DNA of 64,000 nt from Escallonia rubra (taxonomy: Eukaryota > Streptophyta > Magnoliopsida > Escalloniales > Escalloniaceae), in assembly GCA_033065855.1 (NCBI GenBank), contig JAVXUO010002576.1, positions 87,452 to 151,451 of the forward strand. The letters are read 5' to 3'. The translations under genes were made by a program, and so were the position numbers. Below, one piece after another: positions 1 to 11,455 of this stretch. The notes beneath the pieces were generated by a model. The model did not search any database. It worked only from the letters and a program-made list of their open reading frames with translations, and had not been told where the DNA came from. Every line of letters starts with the position of its first letter. Position 1 is the stretch's first letter.

Positions 1-23
1 CAACGCACGAGATAAAAGCTAGT

Positions 24-226
24 GAGATGTAATAAAGTGCACTATTTTCATTCTTACAATTCCCAATATAAAATTAAAATTTCTTATATACCCGAAAGTT
101 CCTAATCCCACATTACAGGCCTTCGAATGAGATGTAATAAAGTGCACTATTTTCTTTCTTACAATTCCCAATATGAAATTAAAAATTCTTAAATACCCAA
201 AAGTTCCTAACCCCACATTTCTAATT
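24..226. repeat. Two-copy tandem duplication, period 105 bp
   Basis: The motif GAGATGTAATAAAGTGCAC occurs at 24 and again at 129, and the following ~90 bases (ACAATTCCCAATAT, then CCTAA-CCCCACATT) match in order. The two copies differ at only a few positions. The open frames here are a by-product of the duplication and do not look coding. Confidence 0.85.
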
Positions 227-1272
227 ATAACAAAAAAATTATACTTATCAGTGAGAAAGGGTTCAAGGAATTCAATTATTTAAGAAACAAATACGGGTTC
301 ACTTACTTTGGCCTTTGGGCATTGAGAATCAGGGTTGTATGCTTGAAGGTAGATTCAAAAAACGCCACAAATCGGTCCAAATTCAAGAAGACAAAGAAAA
401 GACGCCCATTGATTGGTCGGAAATCAACATGAAAATTGCCACTAGCCGCAGGAGAAGGAAGAGGAAAAAACAGGTGAGGCGTCTATCGTTGTTTTGTTGC
501 TATGTGCACTGTGCTAAAATATTTACATAAATTTAGCATCTAAAATGACCAAAATGACAATTCTTTTAACTATTTCTAAAATATTTAGATACTTAGATAT
601 TTAAAATGACCAAAAGACATCACCTTCAAGCATTTATAATATTTTTAGGGGAAATGTTTTGCATTGTGAGCTAAATATACCATATAAATGAAAGAAGTGT
701 TGGAGCAGCTGGTGGGCACCAGCCCACTGATCCGCCTTTGTGTGGAGGTGCTCCTTAAATGCAAAGAGATCTTTGATTCGGTCTGCAACTCAAATCAATA
801 CAATAGTTCATTTTGCATGAAAATAGCATTCTGAAATTTGTTGACCTATGTACATTATCCATGGGGCTAAAATCCAAAACAAAAATCCCTTTTTTGGAAT
901 TCTAAATGCCTTGTTGACCACTTGCTTGTGGCGATCTGAGCATTTATAAATCGAGCAAGCACTTGGGGTGCTTGCTTGATTTGGTCCAAAAAAACTTTCA
1001 TTTTGTTTGGAACCAATTCTTTCAGGAGTTTCATTATAAATCGAGAGTTACATTCAACTCAAAATTCCTTTTTGTTTGGAATAAATGGGAATTGGAATCA
1101 CAAAGTTCCTATTTCGTGTCTGGAGAACAGAGGGAATGGAAAGGTATAAATTTTTAAAAAATCATGTCCACGGCGTCTGATGAAAAATCACTATGGTGTT
1201 AGTGGTGTACAAGCTATAGTCACAGTCTAAGTGATGGTTTAGCGTCACTGGTGGTGGAGTGGAGTGAGGGTG
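227..1272. other. Intergenic, no gene recognised
   Basis: There is no recognisable gene. Around 315-476 a basic open stretch ends at CAGGTGAGG, which looks like a splice donor, but no partner exon or homology is visible. From about 1180 the sequence becomes rich in GGTG triplets (for example GTGGTGGAGTGGAGTGAGG). The same texture resumes at 3518, beyond the CACTA element. Confidence 0.5.
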
Positions 1273-3517
1273 CACTACAAGAAAAAAGGCTTTTAGCGAC
1301 TGGTAAATCCGTCGCTAAAAGCCTAAAATCCGTCGCTAAAACAATTAGCGACGGATTTACCGTCGCTAAAAGTCCCTCGTATAGAAGCCCGTCACTAATA
1401 GTTTAGCGACAGAATTTTTAAATCCATCGTCAAATATGTAAGTTTTGCGACGGATTTATTTTTAATTAGCGACGGAATATCCGTCTTTAATTATATTTTA
1501 AGTATTTTAATTTATTTTCTTTTTTGTTAAATTAGCGACGGAATAAATGTTTTAGCGACGGAATATTCCGTCGCTAAAAAGCTTATTTAGCGACGGAATA
1601 TTCCATCGCTAATTAACTACTGAGAGGTGGGTTGTAAAATGATGACAGTGGTGGTTGTGTTATTAGTATATCAGTAGTGATAACGTTGGTGGTAATAGTG
1701 ATGATGGCTACAATTTAGGGTTCGATTCGATTAGGGCCTTCAATATAGGGTTCGATTCGATTAGGGCCTTCAATATAGGGTTCTATTGATTCAATTTAGG
1801 GTTCGGTTGATTTGGGACATTCAATTTAGGGTTCAATTAGCTCAATTTAGGTTTCGGTTAGACTAGGGCATTCAATTTAGGGTTCAATTAGGGTTCGATT
1901 GGATTAGGCCAATCAATTTAGGGTTCAATTAGTTTAATTTAAGGTTCGATTCAATTAGGGCATTCAATTTAGGGTTCAATTACTTCAATTTAGGTTTCAA
2001 TTAGGGGGTTCTATTGATTCAATTTAGGGTTCAGTTGATTTGAGGCATTCAATTTAGGGTTCAATTTAGGGTTCGGTTGGATTAGGACATTCAATTTAGG
2101 GTTCGGTTGGATTAGGACATTCAATTTAGGGTTCAATTAGGGGTTCAATTAGTTTAATTTATGGTTCGATTCGATTAGGGCATTCAATTTAGGGTTCAAT
2201 TAGGGGGTTCTATTGATTCAATTTAGGGTTCGGTTGATTTGGGGCATTCAATTTAGGGTTCAGTGTTGAAGATCCCATAAGCCATTGCATGATCCAGCAG
2301 AATAGGTCATATTGCTACCCTGTTAAAGTCTTAGAATAAACATTTATTCCCAGTTTGATAATGTCAACAGAACACGCGTTAATATGTCTTCTCTTGTTGC
2401 ATATAAGCAGTCAACTTATATTGGTGCTACTTCTACCATCTCACTTGTGTGTTGATTTTCTATTGGCTACTCTTATTTTACCCATCCACCCGATCATCAG
2501 CATCTCCGCTACACTACTAAGCATAATTTCTCCTTTGTTATAAATATGCATAATTCTGAAACACCGCTCCCATGAAATGATAAAACCACTCCAAGAATCT
2601 ACCCACCCACTGCATCCTCACTCAGATGAATAGTGTAGTTTTAGAGTGTACTAGAAAATGTATATCAATTGGCCGAATTCTTTTATTTTTGCACTTAAGG
2701 GAAGAATGGAACAGTTAAGCTTTGCACCCAATTTGTGGTAAACAAATTGATTAGCAATTGGAACAGTACATCAACAAAAACATTGTCATGTTAATGGCTC
2801 ATATAGTTTGCATACGCAAGTCCATCAGATATACATATACACATCACACTATAAAATGCCTAGAAGAAACCCAGAGCCAGATTCAAGAAGCTGAAAGTGT
2901 AATCAACAAATGACTAGATGATAACCCAATTCCGATGGCATGAGATCAGAAACAATTCGAGACTTATCGGAGTTGGCCGGAGCTCAAATCCAGTAGGCAG
3001 CCTACACTAGATCTGGCCGGAGCTGCTGCAGACTACACCGCTGGAGGTGGCGCGGCGTCAGGGGGAAGACATGAGTGTCGTCGAAGGGGTGCCAGAGGTG
3101 GGTTACCATAGAGAGGTCGCCGGAGTAAGAACGCCGGTGGTAAGAGATTATAATTAAGAGAGAAATAGAGAGAGAAACAGGAGAAAGAAAGGAAAGAGAT
3201 GAGATCTGATATTTAAGCGGGATTTTTAGCGACGGGACGACTCCGTCGGTAAAAGTCCATTTTTACCGACCGACTTTTTAGCGACGGTAATATTCCGTCG
3301 CTTAAATGTTTTTAAAAAATCATCAAAAATTATTAAATTCTCTAAGATATTTAGCGACGATTTTATCTGTTAGTCCGTTGGAAAATCCTTTACCGACGGA
3401 AGTATCCGTCGGTAAAACTGTTTAACGACGGATTTTTATCGACGGTTATTACCGTCGCTGAAAGTTTTTTTAGTGACGGAATATCTTCCGTCGCTAAATC
3501 CACTTTTTCTTGTAGTG
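1273..3517. mobile_element. CACTA (CMC/EnSpm) transposon, non-autonomous
   Basis: The left end reads CACTACAAGAAAAAAGGC and the right end ends TTTTTCTTGTAGTG, the classic inverted termini of plant CACTA elements. Just inside both ends are dense direct and inverted copies of TTTAGCGACGG / CCGTCGCTAAA (about 1300-1610 and 3225-3500), the expected subterminal transposase-binding repeats. At about 2.2 kb it is far shorter than autonomous members, and no transposase-like reading frame is seen. No 3-bp target duplication is visible: GTG flanks the left end and ATC the right. The insertion is therefore old, or one flank has been rearranged. Confidence 0.85.
1709..2262. repeat. Degenerate 20-30 bp minisatellite (TTTAGGGTTC-rich) inside the CACTA element
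   Basis: About twenty head-to-tail variants of a unit built from CAATTTAGGGTTC alternating with GATTAGGGC or AGTTTAATTTA words. Units of about 21 and about 30 bp are mixed. The AATTTAGGG core looks like a plant telomere repeat (TTTAGGG) but is always separated by other bases, so this is not a telomeric tract. Confidence 0.85.
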
Positions 3518-3915
3518 ATCGACGATGGTGATTATGGTGTGGCATTGGCAACTGCAGTGGCGATTTTGGTGTTGGTGGGGCAGTCAAGAGATGGTAATGG
3601 TGGTGTTACTATTAGAGCTCACTAGGGGTAATGTTTGCGACAGTGTGGTGTCGACATCAGTGACAATGGTGGTGCTGGTACCAGTGGTGTGGAGGCGGTT
3701 TGGTGGTGGTGGTGGTGACTACGATGGTGATGCTAACAAAAATAATGTGAATGTCGTGGTGTGGTGTGGTGATGAACGTATTGTTATGGTGGAGGTGGGT
3801 GAAGCAGTCTAATGGCAGTGAGTTTGATGGTAAAATAATGGAAGGGTTAGTTGTTGTGGTTGTAGTGGTGGCAATCATAGTGGTGTGGCTGTGATGACGA
3901 TGGTGATGTTACTGG
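3518..3915. repeat. GGTG/GATGGTG triplet-rich tract
   Basis: A low-complexity, strand-asymmetric tract of imperfect GGTGGT/GATGGTG units. It gives long open frames on both strands (His/Thr-rich or Val/Gly-rich) that are composition artefacts. The same texture is seen at 1180-1272 and briefly at 1625-1700 inside the CACTA element. Confidence 0.7.
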
Positions 3916-4607
3916 TGCATTCATATGTTGTAGATAGTCATCAAAGGTTAAAACGATAACATGTTTTTAGTTCAAATAAATCTAAATTCCTTTAAGTTCA
4001 ACCATTTTCCATCAAATTAAACTCTATAGAAGCTAAATAAAGTCGATCTCACGAAATTCGACTACAATTCTTGTTTAATAGAGTTGAATACGTCATTGAC
4101 TATTAAATTATAACGCCAATTTCATTTTATTCAGTGGACTTGTATTTGTATCAATGTGACCACTGAAATCTTCAGTTAACCCAATTAGGTCATTCTGTCA
4201 ACTCCAAGCATTCACATGCCCATTAACTCTCTTAATTCAAAGGAAATTCGTCACAATCTCGAATTTTTTAGGTACTGCGTAAATTTTACCTTTTTCCCTT
4301 CTTTCTTCTTCTTCTCCCCCTCTTCCTCCTCTTCCCTCCCGCCACCTAGACACCTACCATCTTACACCAGCAGTCCACCGCCACACCCTATAGCTGCATC
4401 TGCTACCCCACCAAAGCCTCATCACCCACATCCACCACCGCGTCAAGTAGTCGTCCCGCCCAATGTCAGGGATTTACCATGTAAAATCCCTATATTCATT
4501 CACATTAAGCGGAAGTCCACCATGGAAGAAACAGGGGAGAGAGCTGCTGAGAAAAAAGGGCAAAGTTGCAGGTTATCAACAAAGAAGGAGCTGAGAAAGT
4601 GAAAGCC
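3916..4607. other. Intergenic, pyrimidine/proline-codon-rich stretch
   Basis: Nothing recognisable. A 128-codon open frame at 4216-4602 is almost entirely Ser/Pro/His low complexity from CCACC and CTTCTT runs in its first two thirds. It has no homology that I recognise, so I do not call it a gene. Confidence 0.5.
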
Positions 4608-4941
4608 ATGCAGGAGTCCAAGGATGCTGAGCCAGGCGCGTGAGTCTCAGAATTCAGTTTACCACCAAGGCGCATGAGACTCCCGTGGGAAGAAATATTA
4701 ATTGAAGATTTTCTGAGTTAGCTGAGTCATTAAGGAAGCATTAACAATAATGAAAGAGAAGTTGATGAGTTCAAAGAGGATCATTGCCTGAACCAGATTA
4801 GCTTCTTTCATTTTATTTTATTTCTTAGTTTTATTTTCTATTTGGCATCTTTCTGTTTCCACAAATTTAGGAGGTTGTTTGGCTACCCTTATGATGTGTA
4901 GCTACGGGAGAAGAATCATTCAGTTAATGAAAATTTGGAAG

Positions 4942-5000
<59 letters not shown>

Positions 5001-7890
5001 CTATCTATCTATATTTTCTTTCTATTCTATCTTGGCCAAGCAATTGGATTTCTAAATCAGAGACAATTCATCACGAATTTCTCTAAAAATTCACAGAAGA
5101 TTTAAGTTTAGTAGCTTGAATCTGACAAATTGGTATCCAGAGCAGGTTTAGTCCTCTCAAAATTCATCAAAACACTACCAATGGGGTACAATAACAAACA
5201 AGGGAAGCAACACCAGCTGGATGAGCATGTGAGCTTTATGGAGGCTCAATTCGCAGACCATTTCAGTACCATCGATGACCAGCTGATGAACTTGAACGAA
5301 ATCATTTTTTTCGAGTTACCAGAGCTTCGAGCTTCGGTTGAACATTTGAGGGAAGAATTACCTGTAGTGAGGCATTCTCTAGCTGAGATACAGATTTTGA
5401 TGCAACAGCTGGTTAACATGCGAGAAGGAGAGAGCTCGAATTCCATACAATTTAGGTCACCCAAAGGACCTGAATTCTTACACAAGGAGTATACCCAGAC
5501 AACAAATGGTAATTCAATTCCAAAACTCCCTAAACTAGATTTTCCTAGGTTTAATGAAGATGATTCTTATGGTTGGGTGAGGAAACCAGATTTGTTTTTT
5601 GAATTTAACCCAATTGATGAACAATACAAAGTGAGTTTTGCATCAATTCATTTTGATGGTCAAGCTGAATTTTGGTTCGGTACATATACTAAAGCAAAAG
5701 GGAGAGTAACATGGACTGAATTTGTTAAAGACCTCAATGCTATGTTTGCTAGCCTGTTTAGAGAAAGTATAGTTGGTGAGTTTCATAAACTGAGACAGAC
5801 TTCTTATGTGGAAATTTATTATAATGAGTTTGAAGCTCTAAAGTTCATGTTGGTTAGTGAAGGGTGTAAATTTGATGAGGGGTATTACATACAAAGTTTC
5901 GTGGGAGGGCTGAGGGATGACATAAGGTTGGATATTGAAAAGTTTGAGCTCTATGATTTATCTAGAGCTATCTACTTGGCCATAAAATAGGAGGCTAGTG
6001 TTCAAAACACTTGACATAGCCCCAGAACTGTGATTAAACAAAGTTCACTCCCTACTTACCCCAACACTACAAAAACTCCAGCTACGATTTCCATTTTGAG
6101 ACCAAAACCATTGTTGATCCATCTAAACCCATCAGCAAACCCTGTTTTACCAAATGTTCACCATAAAGGCCTACTGCCTACACCACAAAACCCACCCACC
6201 CCCCAAAGGCTGACCAGAGGATACTTTGATGACAGAAGAAGAAAAGGGCTATGTTACTGGTGTGATGGAGTGTTTACCCCTACCCATAATTGTAAACATA
6301 AATAGGTGTCAATGTTAGTGGTTGATGATGAGGTGGAAAGAGACACACCCCCTGTGTATGATGAAGAAGAACATATAACTGAAGATGAGGGAGCTAAGGA
6401 TTGACATGAGAAGGTGGAAATCACAGTAAATGAAATTACTGGGAGCTCAACCACAACACCTTCAAATTATGAGGTCAACATAAGAAGAAGACTTTCTGAA
6501 TTCTCATTGACACATAATCCACTCATAATTTTTTGGACCTTGCTACTGCTGTTAGGCTTGGTTGTGTTATTACTCCCACTGAAACCATGACAATCATGGT
6601 AGCTGATGGCAACAAGGTGGAAAGGATTCAATGTGCCAAGATTTTTCATGGACTTTGTAAGATATTGAGTTTAAATCAAACATGATGGTTCTGCCATTAG
6701 GAGGTTGTGAGTGTGTTTTGGCCTTCAGTGGTTAAGGAAATTAGGACAAGTGCAGTTTGATTTTCAAGAAATGACTATGACCATCAATGTTGAGGGAAGA
6801 CCAATTACATTACATGGGGGCAATGGCAAAACAGAAGTGAAGTTACTGTCAGCTGCAAGTATGTTCAAATAGTTAACCCATAACCCAGGCTCTCTATATG
6901 GTCAAATCTATACCATCACTACTCTGTCAACCAAGGACACAGGTGAACCACAACTTACAGCTCTATTGCACAACTTTTCTGACGTTTTTAATGAGCCAAG
7001 GGGTTTACCACCAAAAAGGCCACCATTCCAAATGCAACACATGTTAGCCTCAGACCTTATAAAATGCCCTATGCACATAAAATAGAAGTAGAAAAGATAG
7101 TGCATAAGATGTTGGACTCATGAATTATACAACCCAGCTCTTCACCTTTCAGCTCACATGTATTATTGGTGAAAAGGAAAGATGGCACATGGAGGATGTG
7201 CATAGACTATAGGGGACTCAATAAAATCAACATCAAAAACAAATTCCATATCCCTATTGTAGATGACTTGCTAGATGAGCTGAATGGAGCTCAATTTTTC
7301 ACTAAATTAGACTTAAGGAGTGGCTACCACCAAGTGAGAGTGAGCCCTGAAGATGTCCACAAGACAACTTTCTCTACTCATTTCGGGCATTTTGAATTTT
7401 TAGTGATGCCATTTGGGCTGACAAATGCCCCAGCTACCTTTCAATCTGTGATGAATGATATGTTCCAACCATAGCTCAGAAGCTTTGTTTTAGTATTTTT
7501 TGATGATATACTTGTTTATAGCAAGTCCTACAGTGAGCACTTAAAGCATCTAGCCTTAGTGCTAGAAACTCTAAGGCAGCACCAATTATTTGTTAAGTAT
7601 TCTAAGTGCACTTTTGCAACTCAAAAAGTGGAGTATTTGGGGCATATCATTTCCAAGCATGGGGTATCTGCGGATACAACAAAAATTGAAGCCATGACTG
7701 CTTGGCCTTTACCCAAGACTCTTAAACAACTCAAGGGATTTCTTGAACTAACTGGATACTACAGAAAATTCATCCAAAATTATGGGATTATCAGTAAACC
7801 CTTGACCAAGCTGCTACAGAAGAACGACTTTCATTGAAACCCTGAGGCTATTCAAGCTTTTAAAAAGTTTAAGGAGGCCATGGTAAGTGC
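4608..7890 (+). mobile_element. Ty3/gypsy retrotransposon fossil (chromovirus-like), 3'-truncated
   Basis: A primer-binding-like site, TGGTATCCAGAGC, sits at 5131-5143, two or three bases after an LTR-like end ...TGACA (5127). The upstream LTR start is not resolved, so the left coordinate is approximate. In order follow a gag region with a retrotransposon-gag domain (about 5130-5990), a zinc-knuckle-like segment near 6240-6300, a weakly visible protease stretch, reverse transcriptase (about 7160-7480, with [12 protein letters not shown] and MPFGLTNAP), and the start of the RNase H region (about 7560-7880). Integrase and the 3' LTR are missing. It is broken at several places and cannot be active. 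The lineage is inferred from RT motif resemblance only. Confidence 0.85.
4947..5013. repeat. (CT)n-(CTAT)n microsatellite
   Basis: About 28 bases of CT repeats run directly into about ten CTAT units. The tract lies within the presumed 5' LTR of the gypsy fossil. Confidence 0.95.
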
Positions 7891-9229
7891 TACTGTAGAT
7901 TACTACAATTTAATTAACATAGAATTAGAAGTATTAAAGTAAAACAAGATTAATGGATAGAAAGTAATACCTTTTTATAAGAAATAATCAGATGTGAAGA
8001 ACCTTTCCACAAGTACAAAATCTAGAGAAATTAATACAAGGAGGGAGCTAACTTTCCATTTCTATAAATGGAAAGTTAGAGAAAACTGAGGGGAGAGAAA
8101 GAGAGAGAGAGAGAGAGAATGCCTCATAGAGATAAATGTAGAGAGAAAGAGAGGATTGCGCAGGGGGAAAAGGAATTTTCAAAGGTAAAGCTGGAGGAGG
8201 GAGAGAATTAATTTGAGAGGAAGAAACTTCCATTAATGGAAGGTTAGAGAATCTGAGAGACTGAGAAAGGCGATAAGAGGTGTGGATTCGTAAGAGTGGA
8301 GAAGAGAGAGAGAGAGAGAGTTAATCCAGTGCATCACACTCACATACTAAAGAAACATCTAACGGTCAAGATTTAATCTAGAAAAGATGAACTCTCAATA
8401 TTAATTAATTGAGAAATGGATGCAACTACACAGGATTAAGGCCAAGAGGACAAGAGCTGGCCACGTGGCGTGCTGCGCTTCCACCACATGGCGCGTTCTT
8501 GTCAATTGCGCGTAAAATTCGTCACTAAACTATAAACGCACGTAGAGGCTTCATCCGATGTCTGATTGAGCCGATTCAAATTGCTTTGGACTTGTCTTGT
8601 TGAGCTCTTTAATTTGATTATACTCGAGCAAATATTTATGGAATTCAATAATTTATCATTTTGCCATTGGTTGACGATTAATACGTCTTTAAGCATGGTT
8701 AATCCCGAAAATTATGAACCACGTTTTATTTTTCTTTTGACAGCGAATATCACACAAATATAATATTTCATTCAAATTTAAATGTGCTTAAAGTTAATAA
8801 AATAATTAGAAGCTAATTATTAATTAGCTTCTAGTTCATTCAAATCTAGTTCATCTTAATTAGTAATTAAGATTGAGGTCTTACAACGACTGAGTGATTA
8901 GGGAAACCATAGTGGTGTTTGAAAGTTGGTAAGGTATGAGTAGAAGTTTAAGTTAGTGATTTAAATTATGAATGAGAATGATGTTTTGGGAATTTGATTG
9001 GTGTTAAGTCTGAAAGTTAGTTTGAGAGTACGATAAGAAATGTGGAATTCTACCTTATCATCTCCTTCATTCATTTGTATGTTGAATTCAATTGCGACTT
9101 AATCGAATGCTAACTTACTCTAAGACGAGAAGATGTCATTCTTATTGAGTCATCTTATCCTTTTTCTAGGATATTTATCTACTTCTTTCAAATCTATTTG
9201 AACGTTGTGGAAGAGTATCTGACCCACTG
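7891..9229. other. Intergenic, GA microsatellites only
   Basis: GA runs occur at about 8093-8119 and 8301-8320 within a purine-rich segment (8040-8320). The rest is AT-rich sequence with no coding signal that I recognise. Confidence 0.55.
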
Positions 9230-10399
9230 GCCATGGGTAGGGCTGTATACGAACCGAGTTCGAGCCGAACATGAGTGTGTTCGAACTCGGTTCGTTTAAG
9301 TTTTGGCATGTTCGAGCTCGGCTCGTGTTCGTTAAGAGCCAAAATTTTGATGTTCGAGCTCGGCTCGTGTTCGTGACGGTGAGACTCGGGCTCGGCTCGC
9401 TCAACTCGTTTAACAATACGAGCCGAACTCGAGTTCGGAAATTCAGGCTCGTATTCATGTTCAAGTTCCATTCAAATCCCTAAATTAACTCATAATTCTC
9501 AAATCATTCAAACAATCAAGCTATAATTAATAAAAAAAACGATACATAGAAGATCCAAGAAAGGATGCAGAATAAAAAACACAGAAAAAATAAAATTTGA
9601 TCGATTGGCGATCAAGATATAGACAACGGTCAACGAGGATGCATTCGAGGTTGCCCTTGGCTTTAAAGAGGCGATGGCTTTGCAGATCTGAAACTTCGTT
9701 TTGCGGCTTTGTAACTTTGCAAGTTGAATCCGGCGCCGCAGGATGAATCCGGCGACGGAGAGATGACGCGGCGAAGACAGGCGATCGACGTGACAGAGAT
9801 GGACGGTTGAATCCGGCGCCGCAAGTTGAATCCGTCTGTGAAGAGAGCGACATAGAGGGATGGATGGACATGCCATGTGCGATCTGCGTCTGTGTGTGTG
9901 TGTTTGTGTGTGCCGGCGAGGTATGGGACGGAGAGAGTGCGGCTGGAGTGCGGCTGGTACAGAGAGAGTGAGGCTGTGTGGTTTCTGAATTGTGATATTA
10001 GGTTTAGGTTAGTTTCACTTTATATAGTTAGGGTTTTTAAGTTTTGGGCTTCATGGATTGGATTATCTAGGTTGGGCTTTATGTTTATAAGTGGGTTGGG
10101 GTTTTGGGCTGACTTAAAGGCATGGCCTATAACTTTAAATTTGAATTTATGTGATTTATATAAATGTTAATTTTGTAAATATATTATAATTAATTTATTG
10201 TTTATACGAGCTGAGCTGTTCGCGAACACGTTTGTGAACATTTTAGAGTGTTCATGTTCGGCTCGTTTATTAAACGAGCTCTAAAAACTTGTTCATGTTC
10301 TGTTCGTATATTAGATGAACGAACATGAACGAGTTTTATGGCGAACGAACCACGAGCCGTTCGTGAACAGCTCGGTTCATTTACAGCCCTAGCCATGGG
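9230..10399. mobile_element. hAT non-autonomous element A with 8-bp target duplication
   Basis: The 8-bp duplication GCCATGGG lies at 9230-9237 and 10392-10399. The element proper is 9238-10391 (1,154 bp). Inverted ends are TAGGGCTGTATACGAACCGA on the left and, read inward from the right, TAGGGCTGTAAATGAACCGA. About 190 bp at each end is packed with GAGCTCG / GAACACG / CGAGCCG words in both orientations. The centre is ordinary sequence. On the minus strand it has a TATA-like ACTATATAAAG near 10020, a pyrimidine-rich leader and a 122-codon open frame from 9876, resembling the promoter and first exon of a lost transposase gene. No transposase domain is recognisable. Confidence 0.92.
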
Positions 10400-11455
10400 A
10401 AAGCTTCGAATCCTATTAAGGACCAATAACTCCTACTAATCGTATTTACTTCTAGTCGTTGGGTTAACCTTGCTTCGCCATACCTACACCGCTATTGTTG
10501 TACTCATCACCTTTCTAGCATGTCGAATATTTGCATTGTGAATCTCGAGAGCCAATAGGTATGATTTCTTTAAAAAAATTCGCGTTTTGGTCATCCGTTG
10601 CGATTCTTGTTATTATTTGTTCCCTAAATGCTTGATTGAGATAATTGTTTGATGTGATTAAAGTTAGATGTTTTGTTGTATAATCATCATTGTTTCTTTA
10701 TGATTGGTGTATGATTAATATGATTGAAAATGGTAACATGTTATAATTGTTATTCATACTTAATCTGATTATCAGAATTTTACATTTTTCTATTCTCAAG
10801 TGATTTTGAAATTGATAGTATGTTATGTACGTGTATCTTTACCTAATATTATGATTTGCATACTTTCACTTGCCTTAGTATGAGATTATGTAGACTCCTA
10901 AGCCTCAGATAATCTGTGATTGAGAGTAGACTTTGAGAACAAGGATTAGATTTTGACAATTTATTGGATGATGATGTTTTGGTATAAAGTTGAGATTTGG
11001 TTGAGCACGCAATAGTAGGCCCCATGTTACTTGCATGAAATATTTTAAACGTTCAACCAAAGCAGATGATTGAAGGATAAGACTATAGATTTTTGGTAAG
11101 TGATGTGATTGTGAATCATAAGTGAGGTGATAATTTAGAGCCTTAAACTTTAATGGAGGCACGATACGTGCGTGTGTAGAATCATAATTTTTGCGTTCTT
11201 TTAAGGTAAAATATTTCTCTGTGACGAATTTAGTAACAATTTGAACTCGTTCATTTGACATATCAGAGTGCACATCGAAAGCCTAGTGGTTATGGTTTCT
11301 CTGTCTTTTGGGATGTGTAAGGGCTTATAGGAATTGGTTATCCATGTGGCTTTTGTATAGTTCAAGTCATACGTGACCACTACTTAGTATTTCAGTGCAT
11401 CATCGGCTTGAAGTTAAGCGTGCCATTACGTAGATTGTGCAAAGAGTATAGTCTG
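10400..11455. other. Intergenic, nothing recognised
   Basis: AT-rich sequence with no domain, repeat or RNA gene that I can support. A minus-strand open frame at 10905-11273 shows no recognisable homology. Confidence 0.5.

Noticed and set aside
315-476. Possible internal exon ending at CAGGTGAGG
   Set aside because: No acceptor, no neighbouring exon and no recognised homology. Kept only as a remark.
1709-2262. Interstitial telomere tract
   Set aside because: The TTTAGGG-like cores are not tandemly contiguous, and the repeat unit is 20-30 bp.
3525-3878. Val/Gly-rich and Thr/His-rich frames
   Set aside because: Low-complexity GGTG/GATGGTG tract, open on both strands.
4216-4602. 128-codon Ser/Pro-rich frame as a possible gene
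   Set aside because: Pyrimidine-rich low complexity and no recognisable domain. It lies just before the gypsy LTR region.
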